Source: Caldilineaceae bacterium (GTDB lineage: Bacteria; Chloroflexota; Anaerolineae; Caldilineales; Caldilineaceae). Taken from it: a DNA stretch of 28,357 bases. Below, one piece after another: positions 16,966 to 24,605 of this stretch (its first letter is position 1; every line of letters starts with the position of its first letter). A program made the position numbers and the translations under genes. Under the pieces are notes generated by a model. That model was not told where the DNA came from and ran no database searches. It worked only from the letters and a program-made list of their open reading frames with translations. The DNA lies in the NCBI GenBank assembly GCA_014879855.1, contig JACSRH010000141.1, positions 1 through 28,357 on the forward strand, written 5' to 3'.

Positions 16966-16994
16966 TTGGCGTTCCTTGGCCCTCTGTGTAGAAT
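16966..16994 (+). promoter_or_regulatory. Candidate promoter of the trpB2 gene
   Basis: TTGGCG (16966-16971), a 17-bp spacer and TAGAAT (16989-16994). Transcription would start near 17001, 40 nt before the ATG. Confidence 0.5.
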
Positions 16995-17040
16995 GCAGAC
17001 ACGTTAACCTCTTTCCCTTCTACATTTGCAGGAGCCTTTT

Positions 17041-18411
17041 ATGTCCAATCAAACAAAATTTATCCTTTCCGAGCAGGACATCCCCGAAAAGTGGTACAAC
17101 ATCACCGCGGACATGCCGAACAAGCCGTTGCCGCCGCTGCATCCGGCCACGCATGAGCCAATCGGCCCCGACGCATTGGCGCCCCTTTTCCCAATGGGGT
17201 TGATCGAGCAGGAAGTCACCAGCGACGCCTGGGTGGAGATTCCCGAAGAGGTGCGTGAGATCTACAAAGTGTGGCGACCGACGCCGCTCTATCGCGCGCA
17301 TCGTCTCGAAAAAGCGCTCGACACGCCGGCCAAGATCTACTACAAATATGAAGGCGTCAGCCCGGCTGGCTCGCACAAGCCCAACACTGCCGTGCCACAG
17401 GCCTATTACAACATGAAGGAAGGCGTTACGCGCATCACTACCGAGACGGGCGCCGGGCAATGGGGCAGCGCGCTCGCCTTTGCCTGTAACCTCTTCGGCA
17501 TCCATTGCGAAGTCTACATGGTGCGCATCTCCTACGATCAGAAGCCCTACCGCAAGCTGATGATGAACACCTGGGGCGCGGATGTCTATCCATCGCCATC
17601 GGATCGCACCAATGCGGGTCGCCAGATCCTGGCGCAAGATCCTGGCTCGCCCGGCAGCCTGGGCATCGCGATCTCCGAAGCGGTCGAAATTGCCGCCACC
17701 CACGACGACACCAAATATTCGCTGGGCAGCGTGCTCAACCACGTGCTGCTTCATCAAACCGTCATCGGCCAGGAAGCGCTCAAGCAAATGGAAATGGCGG
17801 GCGATTTCCCGGACATCATCATTGCGCCCTTTGGCGGCGGCTCGAATTTTGCCGGCATCTCTTTTCCTTTCCTGCGCCACAAGCTGGTCGAGGGCAGGAA
17901 GCTGCGCGCCATCGCGGTGGAGCCGACCTCCTGTCCGAAGCTGACGCGCGGCGTCTTTCGCTACGACTTTGGTGATACAGTGGGCATGACGCCGCTGCTG
18001 CCGATGTACACGCTCGGCCACACCTTTATCCCGGCCAAGATCCATGCCGGCGGACTGCGCTATCACGGCGCAGGCGTCATCGTCAGCCAGTTGCTCAAGG
18101 ATGACATCATCGAGGCGGTGGCAGTCGATCAGCTCGAAACCTTTGAGGCGGGTACGCTCTTTGCCAGAACTGAAGGCATCATCCCGGCGCCGGAAGCAAA
18201 TTACGGCATTGCCCAGGCCATCCGCGAGGCGCAGATCGCCAAAGAGGAGGGCGTGGCCAAGACGATTCTCTTCAACCTCTGCGGGCATGGCAACTTCGAC
18301 ATGGCCTCTTACGACGCCTATTTCTCTGGCCGCCTGCAGAAACATGAGATGACTCAGCAAGAAGTTGAGGCTGCGCTTGCCCTGATCGACACGCCGGCCA
18401 TCCCCGCGTGA
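17041..18411 (+). CDS. trpB: TrpB2-type tryptophan synthase beta chain, stand-alone
   Basis: A protein of 456 residues from the ATG at 17041, which has GGAG 6 nt upstream; a TTG 15 bp earlier is also in frame but less likely. The PLP lysine is K113 in GSHKPNTA, and GAGQWGSALAFA and PFGGGSNFAG are the substrate and phosphate loops. The longer N-terminus, the RPTPLYRAHRLE segment and the length of about 450 residues point to the TrpB2 type (TrpB-like PLP enzyme) rather than TrpB1. TrpB2 joins indole and serine to tryptophan, and may serve indole salvage. No trpA or other trp gene is nearby; the gene has its own promoter. Confidence 0.9.
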   Translation: MSNQTKFILSEQDIPEKWYNITADMPNKPLPPLHPATHEPIGPDALAPLFPMGLIEQEVTSDAWVEIPEEVREIYKVWRPTPLYRAHRLEKALDTPAKIYYKYEGVSPAGSHKPNTAVPQAYYNMKEGVTRITTETGAGQWGSALAFACNLFGIHCEVYMVRISYDQKPYRKLMMNTWGADVYPSPSDRTNAGRQILAQDPGSPGSLGIAISEAVEIAATHDDTKYSLGSVLNHVLLHQTVIGQEALKQMEMAGDFPDIIIAPFGGGSNFAGISFPFLRHKLVEGRKLRAIAVEPTSCPKLTRGVFRYDFGDTVGMTPLLPMYTLGHTFIPAKIHAGGLRYHGAGVIVSQLLKDDIIEAVAVDQLETFEAGTLFARTEGIIPAPEANYGIAQAIREAQIAKEEGVAKTILFNLCGHGNFDMASYDAYFSGRLQKHEMTQQEVEAALALIDTPAIPA

Positions 18412-18506
18412 GCTTGGATGCACCTGCAAAGCCACTCGAACAAGGCGAAGCAGCTATCTCCTGAAGTTCTTCGTGCTCGTCCGGGTGGCTTTGTGGCGCA
18501 TCTTTT

Positions 18507-19727
18507 CTAGCAAGCCGTTGCGGCTGGAGCCCCGCGTCCGCGCCCAATTTGGGTAAAAAAGGCCAGCGCCAGCACAATCGACAGGCCATTGAGCAGCCCT
18601 GCCACCAAGAAAGGCAGACCGGGCGCGGTGCGGGTCAGCGCACCGCCTAGCACCGCGCCGCTGATCATGGCGATGCTCCACGTGGCATGGAGCAGACCAA
18701 AGGCGCGGCCATGTTCAGCCCGCGGCACGCCGTCGGAGACCAGCACAAAGAACAGCGTCGCCAGCGCCCACGCCGCGGCAATCCCCAGAATGCCAAAGAA
18801 AAAGACGCCCCACAACTGCCGGGCAAAGATCGCCAGACCCAGCGACGCGGCGATTAAGGTCGCATAGCCGATGAGCGTGGGCCAGCGATGGCCGTAACGA
18901 TCCGCGGCGCGGCCCGCCAGCAACTGCGCCGCGGATGCGATCACCAGGCTGGCCGCACCGTAGAGCGCGACCGTGGCCTTGGCGCCGGCCAGCTCGTTGA
19001 TCATCAGCGGCGCCAGCACCGTAGCCATCCCGTAAAAGACCGTGGGAAGAAAACGCAGCCCCATCAACAACTGCACCACAGGGCGGCGCGCCAGCGCCAG
19101 CGTCGTCCCGCGGCCTTGCGGCTGAGCGTCACTGACCGGCTGCTGCGCAGGCAATAGCATGGCGGCCACCACGACCGCGGCCACGATCACCACCAATCCG
19201 ATCAGCCCATAGAGACGAAAGCCGGATGCATCGAGCACCTGCCCCGCAAGTGGGCTGCCCGCGGCGCCGCCCAACGTCATGCTCAGCGCATAGAGCGCCG
19301 ACAGCAGACCCAGCCGCTGCGGATCGGCCATGCGCGTCAGATAGCTTGAACCGCCCAACGTTTGCAAACTGCCTGCTGCGCCGCCCACCATCCAGAGCAC
19401 GGCCACCACCACAGGGATGGGCGCCACAAATACAAGGCTGGCCAGTGCTCCGCCGCTCAGACCTATCACCAACACGCGCTTGCTGCCCAACGTATCGCTC
19501 AAGCGGCCCCCGTAGAGCGCCGCGAGCAGGCCTGCCGCCTGTCCGGTCGCCACTACAATCGACAAGGTCAACGGAGAATAATGGAGTTGCTCTTCCAGAT
19601 AGATCGGAAAGAAAGACATCTGAGGGAGAATCCACGCGCCGTTCAACAATTGAATCAGCAGCAGAGGGAGGATCCACCCCACATCGTGCCGGGTGAAATA
19701 CAGCCAGCGTCTACGCAGCGCGTCCAC
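18507..19727 (-). CDS. MFS transporter
   Basis: A protein of 406 residues with about 12 hydrophobic segments in two halves. The loop after the second segment has GGRLSDTLGSKRVLV, matching the MFS signature GxxxDRxGRR, and the second half has the copy GRAADRYGHRWP. A central cytoplasmic loop lies near residues 195-210. It is probably an exporter of drug-like or metabolite type, with unknown substrate. The start is a GTG with no clear ribosome site. It lies 54 bp downstream of the solute-binding lipoprotein gene on the same strand and may share its transcript, though the two are not an obvious functional pair. Confidence 0.85.
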   Translation of the reverse strand: MDALRRRWLYFTRHDVGWILPLLLIQLLNGAWILPQMSFFPIYLEEQLHYSPLTLSIVVATGQAAGLLAALYGGRLSDTLGSKRVLVIGLSGGALASLVFVAPIPVVVAVLWMVGGAAGSLQTLGGSSYLTRMADPQRLGLLSALYALSMTLGGAAGSPLAGQVLDASGFRLYGLIGLVVIVAAVVVAAMLLPAQQPVSDAQPQGRGTTLALARRPVVQLLMGLRFLPTVFYGMATVLAPLMINELAGAKATVALYGAASLVIASAAQLLAGRAADRYGHRWPTLIGYATLIAASLGLAIFARQLWGVFFFGILGIAAAWALATLFFVLVSDGVPRAEHGRAFGLLHATWSIAMISGAVLGGALTRTAPGLPFLVAGLLNGLSIVLALAFFTQIGRGRGAPAATAC

Positions 19728-19781
19728 AGGAGTCTCGTTTCGTTTGCGTCGTGAAAAAGGGCGAAGGCGATGGCGCGATGC

Positions 19782-20696
19782 TTACGGCGCCCCGAACCAG
19801 TGGTTGTAGATCTGATCGTAAGCGCCGTTTTCCTGCACCTCGACCAAAGCCGCATCGAGCAGCGCCAGCACCGCGGGCCTCTCCTTGCCCACGGCGATGG
19901 CGTAAACTTCTTCGGTCACTGGTCCGCCCATAATGCGGATGCCTGCCGTGGGGTTGCTCTTGATATAGCCCACGATCACCGGAATGTCCACGATGACCGC
20001 GTCCAGATCGCCAGCCGCCAGCGCTTCGATAGCTGCCGGCGCATCGGGGAATTCCACAAGCTCGGCGGTAGTGTTTTCTGCGGCAAAGGTGGCGCCGGTC
20101 GTGCCCGTCTTGACGCCAAGCCGCACGCCTGCCGTGAGACTTGCGACGCCCGTAATGGTCGTGTTGTCGGTGCGGATGGCGATGCCTTGTCCCGGATTAA
20201 AGAAGGAAACCGGCGCTTTACCGGACTCGAAGTATGGCGCCGTGAAATCGACCAGCAGCCTGCGCTCATCCGTCACGGTGATGGCGCTGATCGCGGCGTC
20301 GTATTTGCCGCTTTGGAGGCCGCTGAGAATTTCGTCGAACGACGACACCACATACGCGACCTCGAAGTCTCCTGCGGCCGCCATTGCATTGAGCAGATCG
20401 ACGTCAAAGCCCGCCAACTTATTGTCCTGGATAAATACAAACGGCTCGAACACCGGGTCGATCCCTACTGTGATGACCTCAATGGCGGGCGCCGCCGTCT
20501 CCGCCACTGGTTCGATGGCAGTAGATTCGGCGATGGGGACTTCGGTGGCGGCAGGTTCAGTGGCGGCGGCCTGGGACGGCGGAATCGGCGTTGCGGCAGG
20601 CGGCGCCGGTGGGGCAGTTGGCGCCGGCGCGCCACCACAAGCAGCAAACACCAGCAGCACAATTCCAAGCACAATCAGGCGCAGATAAACAGTCAT
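19782..20696 (-). CDS. Solute-binding lipoprotein, amino-acid ABC transporter type (SBP family 3)
   Basis: A protein of 304 residues from the ATG at 20696, which has GGGGAG 6 nt upstream; an ATG two codons earlier is too close to that site. The lipobox is LVFAAC (C20), then a Pro/Ala/Thr linker of about 50 residues. The binding domain begins near residue 73 with ITVGIDPVFEPFVFIQDNKLAGFDVDL and has DAAISAITVTDERRLLVDFTAPYF, the SBP family 3 signature. These proteins deliver polar amino acids or opines to ABC permeases. No permease or ATPase is encoded next to it, so it may serve a distant transporter or act as a sensor. The linker is typical of surface lipoproteins in this genome. Confidence 0.9.
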   Translation of the reverse strand: MTVYLRLIVLGIVLLVFAACGGAPAPTAPPAPPAATPIPPSQAAATEPAATEVPIAESTAIEPVAETAAPAIEVITVGIDPVFEPFVFIQDNKLAGFDVDLLNAMAAAGDFEVAYVVSSFDEILSGLQSGKYDAAISAITVTDERRLLVDFTAPYFESGKAPVSFFNPGQGIAIRTDNTTITGVASLTAGVRLGVKTGTTGATFAAENTTAELVEFPDAPAAIEALAAGDLDAVIVDIPVIVGYIKSNPTAGIRIMGGPVTEEVYAIAVGKERPAVLALLDAALVEVQENGAYDQIYNHWFGAP

Positions 20697-20823
20697 GGAC
20701 ATCTCCCCATTTGACGATAAAAATACAGCAACCGCGCCAGTCTATCACGGCTTACCTCCTCTCCAAAGTGTTGTGGGCGCGTAGGTCTGGCTATCAGCCC
20801 GACGTGTTGCGTCGACAATCGGC

Positions 20824-20893
20824 GCCACGCTGCCAGGCGTGGCCTGCGGGAAATCCCGCAAGAGAAGAGGCCGCCTCAAATAGGAGGCGGCCT
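20824..20893. terminator. Cluster of three hairpins downstream of the cupredoxin-like gene
   Basis: Three hairpins follow each other: GCCACGC/GCGTGGC (20824-20843), TGCGGGA/TCCCGCA (20845-20860), and AGGCCGCCTC/GAGGCGGCCT (20868-20893, loop AAATAG). The last begins 41 bp after the minus-strand stop at 20935 and is followed on the minus strand by CTTCTCTTG, a weak T-run. It is the likely terminator of the cupredoxin-like gene; the role of the other two is unclear. Confidence 0.5.
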
Positions 20894-20934
20894 GACATGG
20901 GGAGGAAAAGAGGAAGCGCGGATGATCCAATGGG

Positions 20935-21552
20935 TCAGGGTTCGATCATCAACACGCCTAAGAGGCAACGTTGCTGCAAAGCTCTGGGACAGGCTTCATT
21001 GAAAATCGGATAAATGCCGGTCTGCTTGCACTGCCAGAAATAGATGCCGCTTTCGCCCGACGCTAACGGATGTTGCTGTTCCGCGGTTTGTTGGATGCCA
21101 TAATCATCGTCCAGCAGCGCCAGGTGGAGCGGGCTTTGCGTGCGATTGCTCACATGCACTTCGATCTGTTCGCCACGCACGGCGCGCAACACAAACGGGC
21201 GCAGCAGGTTGTTTGGCTGGCGGATATCTTTGGGCAACATTCGCCGCACCTGCTCGAACGCAAGGCCGTAACAGCGCGCCAGCAGCTCCGCGTCCACATC
21301 GAGTTCGGAGGCGGTGCGCACAAGATGTTCGACCGCATTCATGCGCTGCACCAGATATTCCAGCAGCGGCAGGTTGCGCTGCAAGGTAAGCAGGCCGCGT
21401 TCCGGCTCGCTGTTGAAGGGGGGCAGGGTTATGGCCATCAGGCGATAGATGCGCATTTCCGCGCCCAGCATCGTCTGCTTGCTGGCCGTGTGGGCCGGCA
21501 AACGATGAAGCGGTGTAGCAGAGACCGTCTGGCGGTGATAGGCAGTAAGCAT
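20935..21552 (-). CDS. Cupredoxin-like protein, no copper ligands recognised
   Basis: A protein of 205 residues from the ATG at 21552, chosen because GAGGG lies 6 nt upstream; the frame is open much further, into the divergent gene. The C-terminal half reads like a cupredoxin domain of multicopper oxidases: LRPFVLRAVRGEQIEVHVSN, SPLHLALLDDDYG, ESGIYFWQCKQTGIYPIF, and LLGVLMIEP. The usual His-Cys-His copper ligands are not seen, so copper binding is doubtful. The N-terminal half (about 1-100) is helical and I do not recognise it. No signal peptide is evident. It is divergent from the BTAD regulator. The function is unknown. Confidence 0.65.
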   Translation of the reverse strand: MLTAYHRQTVSATPLHRLPAHTASKQTMLGAEMRIYRLMAITLPPFNSEPERGLLTLQRNLPLLEYLVQRMNAVEHLVRTASELDVDAELLARCYGLAFEQVRRMLPKDIRQPNNLLRPFVLRAVRGEQIEVHVSNRTQSPLHLALLDDDYGIQQTAEQQHPLASGESGIYFWQCKQTGIYPIFNEACPRALQQRCLLGVLMIEP

Positions 21553-21622
21553 CAGAATCCCTCTTTCGTAGGCGCCGAGCGTGTAATCTGGTTTTGGATC
21601 AGTAAGACTGTTGTCTGAAGCT

Positions 21623-21656
21623 ATCATAGCCGTCGCCGCGTTGATCGCGCGTTGAT
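21623..21656 (-). promoter_or_regulatory. Direct repeats with an 11-bp period near a possible -10 box
   Basis: CGCGTTGAT occurs at 21637-21645 and again at 21648-21656, one helical turn apart. On the minus strand a TATGAT box (21628-21623) lies 8 bp from the nearer repeat. No -35 box is evident. SARP regulators bind direct repeats of this spacing about 8 bp before a -10 box. A BTAD regulator gene starts nearby. The link is inference. Confidence 0.4.
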
Positions 21657-21726
21657 GGCCAACATCTGCTATACAGCTTGGGAGGAATTTCACTGACTTG
21701 AACTTCAACCCCGCTGCATCGGTGCG

Positions 21727-21756
21727 TTGGACAGCGCCAAACGTTGACCGTATACT
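21727..21756 (+). promoter_or_regulatory. Candidate promoter of the BTAD regulator
   Basis: TTGGAC (21727-21732), an 18-bp spacer and TATACT (21751-21756). Transcription would start near 21763, which rules out the earliest in-frame ATG at 21744 as the start. Confidence 0.45.
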
Positions 21757-21809
21757 GGGGAACCGGCGGAATACGGGGGAGCCGGCGTATTCGGCTCTTT
21801 GCACTGGTC

Positions 21810-24596
21810 ATGACGATGCTCGACCTGAAGTTGCTGGGCGCACCCCAGATCACATTGAACGGCGCACCTTTCAACCTGCGCCGCAACAGCATCAAGGCGC
21901 GCGCTTTGCTTTTCTACCTGGCGGCCGTGGGCGCACTGGAAACGCGCGAGCGGCTGGCCGGCCTCTTTTGGTCCGATTGGCCGGATCAAAAAGCGCGCGC
22001 CTATCTGCGCGGCGAGTTACACCTGCTGGGTGACCTGAAAGATCGCTATTTGCTCGACGCAGACGGGCGACTTGGGCTGAATCTGGAGCACTGCCACATC
22101 GATGTGCGCGAACTCCAGCGCGTGGCCGCGTCGGCTGCACCTTCCCTGGAAGAACTTCACGCGGTGAGTCGGCTTGTCAACGGCGTCTTTCTCGACGGGC
22201 TAGACTTACAACTGGAAGGCAGCTCGCCGCTCTTTGTCGAGTGGCTGATTGCTCAGCGCGACCTGGTCGAGCGGCAGGTTCATCAGATCCTCTACCGGCT
22301 GGCCGGCGTCTGCGCGGAAGAAGGGCGCATGTTGACTGCGGGCATCGACGCGTGCAGCCACCTGCTTGATCTTGCCCCCGAACGTGAAGAGGTTCACCGC
22401 CTCAAGATGCGGCTATTAGCGCTCGATGGGCAGCGCGGTGCCGCGCTCAGGCAGTACGATGCATGTGCGTCGGCGCTGATGGACGAACTGGGTGTGCCCC
22501 CTTCCGCCGAGACCAACGCCCTCTACGACCGCATTCTGGCCGGCGCGTTTGACCGGCCTGAGCGTGTCGACGCTTCACTCTCTGGGGTGGAAGCTACGCC
22601 GCGGCGTGCACCTTTTCAAGCCATCGCGCCGCCCGCCTATCTTGCGGGGCGCAGTCAGGAAGCCGAACAACTTGTCGCATGTCTCACCCGGCCGGGGCGC
22701 GGCGCGGTGGTCGCCATCGTGGGCATGGGCGGCGTCGGCAAAACCGCGCTCGCCGCAGCGATGGCGGATCGACTGCGCAGCCACTTTGCCGACGGCGTGC
22801 TGTGGGGGCGCGTTGCCACCGACGCGCCGATGGACATTCTGCAAAGCTGGGCGCTTGCCTTCGACCGCGACCTCAGCAAGATCACCAGCTACGAAGCGCG
22901 CGCCGCGGCCATGCGCGACATCCTGTCCGACCGGCGCGCGCTCATTGTGTTGGACGACGTGGTCGCCGGCAAAGCGATCGACCTGCTGCTGCCCGGCGCC
23001 GCGTGCCCCGTCCTGGTCACCACGCGCGACCGCGCCGAGGTCGCGCTCTACGCCAGCGAGATCGTGGACCTGCGCGAATTGTCCGCACAAAGCGGGATCG
23101 AAATGTTGGCGCACTTTCTAGGCGAGGCGCCGGTCGCCGCCGAACAGAGCGCCGCCGAAGAATTGTGCGCGCTGCTGGGGGGCTTGCCGCTGGCGGTGGA
23201 AATCGCCGCGCAACGCATCCTGGTTTCGCCGCGGCGCGACCTGGCGCGCATGGTGCGCAGCCTGCGTTCGGCGTCGGCGCGGCTGGCGCATGGCATCAGC
23301 AACCGTTCGGTGCGCACCAGTTTCGACGTCAGCTGGGAGGGTCTGCCCCCCGCGCTCCAGCGCACATTTGCCTTGACCGGCCTGTTCGATGGGCGTCCTT
23401 TCACTGCGGAAGCCATCGCCGCCATTTGCGCCTGTGACCGCGATGAGGCGCTTGACCACCTTGACCTGCTGGCGACGCTTTCGATGCTCAAGTTGGCAGA
23501 CGACGAACACTATGTCCAGCATCGGCTGCTGGCTGATTTTGCCCTCGAAAAGCTGTCCGAGCTGCCCGACCAGGTGCAGATGCAGCATCGCTTTGTGATC
23601 TACTATCGGGAATTCACCCAGCGCGCGGCCGGTGACTTCGCCTCCCTCGATCATGCCTGGGAGCACCTGCTTCATGCCGTGGCAGTGGCGCAACAGTTGC
23701 AGGCGTGGCCGGAGTTGCTGGCGCTCGTCGATGCGGCGTCCGCGCCCTGGTTTGCGCGCGTGCGCTTCCATCATGCTCGCCAGGGCTTTCTGGCCGGTCT
23801 CGAAGCCGCGCGCGCGTTGCAGGACGACGTACACAGCACGCGCTTTGCCTTTTTCCTCGGCCACATCGCCCTGCGCCAGGACGATTACACGGCCGCACAG
23901 GAATTACTCTACACGGCGATTGCCGGCTATACGGCAAGCGGCAACCAGCTGCGCATGGCGGAAGCGCTGATCGATCTGGCCGATGTCGAGATCGAATTGG
24001 GCGCCTACGCTCACGCTGAGGCAACCTTGCAGCGCGCGGAGGCGACCTATACGCTGCTGGAACAGCCGGCTGGCGTGGCCGCGGTGCGCTGCCGGCAGGC
24101 GTCGATCGCCTATGATCGGGACGCGTACGCACAGGCGAGCGAGCTATGCGCTGACGCATTGCGTCTGCTTCCACCAAACGGCGGCGAGGTCGTGCGGTCG
24201 CGCACGCTGCGTTTGCTCGCCGATATTGCGGTGCGCGAGCAACAATTAGCCCTAGCGCAGCAATACACCACCCAGGCGCAAATGGTCAACGCCACAATCA
24301 ACGACCAGACCGAACACGCCGCGATCCTCTTTGCGCAGGCCAAGCTGGCCCACTATTTTGGCAACGAACAGGAAGCGCTCGCCAACGCGCTGCAAAGTCT
24401 CGCCAGCTACACGGCGATGGGCGACCGCAAGGCCACCGCTGTGATTTATCTCTTGCTCTGCCGCATCTACAAGACGATTGACGACCAGGTGAATCTCCAG
24501 TTGTCAGCGCAGCACGGCCGCAGCCTGGCCGCCGAGGTGCAGGATGCGCAGATCGAGGCCCTGTTTGCACAATTCTTTGACCCACCCACAAACTGA
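21810..24596 (+). CDS. BTAD / NB-ARC / TPR transcriptional regulator (AfsR-like)
   Basis: A protein of 928 residues. Residues 1-95 are a winged-helix-like DNA-binding part (LKLLGAPQITLNG, ARALLFYLAAVG, LAGLFWSDWP), about 100-250 a BTAD domain, and about 270-540 an NB-ARC ATPase with Walker A GMGGVGKTAL (K311), Walker B ALIVLDDV (near 377) and GGLPLAVEIAA. From about 600 the protein has TPR-like repeats. Such proteins switch on target genes when the sensor end receives a signal, with nucleotide binding as a timer. The start is uncertain: ATG at 21810 or 21816 has no good ribosome site, while GGGGGAG at 21775-21781 lies 28 nt before it. The P5C dehydrogenase gene follows after 9 bp. Confidence 0.85.
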   Translation: MTMLDLKLLGAPQITLNGAPFNLRRNSIKARALLFYLAAVGALETRERLAGLFWSDWPDQKARAYLRGELHLLGDLKDRYLLDADGRLGLNLEHCHIDVRELQRVAASAAPSLEELHAVSRLVNGVFLDGLDLQLEGSSPLFVEWLIAQRDLVERQVHQILYRLAGVCAEEGRMLTAGIDACSHLLDLAPEREEVHRLKMRLLALDGQRGAALRQYDACASALMDELGVPPSAETNALYDRILAGAFDRPERVDASLSGVEATPRRAPFQAIAPPAYLAGRSQEAEQLVACLTRPGRGAVVAIVGMGGVGKTALAAAMADRLRSHFADGVLWGRVATDAPMDILQSWALAFDRDLSKITSYEARAAAMRDILSDRRALIVLDDVVAGKAIDLLLPGAACPVLVTTRDRAEVALYASEIVDLRELSAQSGIEMLAHFLGEAPVAAEQSAAEELCALLGGLPLAVEIAAQRILVSPRRDLARMVRSLRSASARLAHGISNRSVRTSFDVSWEGLPPALQRTFALTGLFDGRPFTAEAIAAICACDRDEALDHLDLLATLSMLKLADDEHYVQHRLLADFALEKLSELPDQVQMQHRFVIYYREFTQRAAGDFASLDHAWEHLLHAVAVAQQLQAWPELLALVDAASAPWFARVRFHHARQGFLAGLEAARALQDDVHSTRFAFFLGHIALRQDDYTAAQELLYTAIAGYTASGNQLRMAEALIDLADVEIELGAYAHAEATLQRAEATYTLLEQPAGVAAVRCRQASIAYDRDAYAQASELCADALRLLPPNGGEVVRSRTLRLLADIAVREQQLALAQQYTTQAQMVNATINDQTEHAAILFAQAKLAHYFGNEQEALANALQSLASYTAMGDRKATAVIYLLLCRIYKTIDDQVNLQLSAQHGRSLAAEVQDAQIEALFAQFFDPPTN

Positions 24597-24605
24597 AGGA
24601 CAATC

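Noticed and set aside
17020..18435. Open frame of 471 codons on the minus strand
   Set aside because: Antisense to TrpB2, with no recognisable domain of its own.
18428..18492. AAAGCCAC / GTGGCTTT inverted repeat between TrpB2 and MFS genes as terminator
   Set aside because: The arms are 8 bp but the loop is about 49 nt; a stable terminator is unlikely, though the position between converging genes is right.
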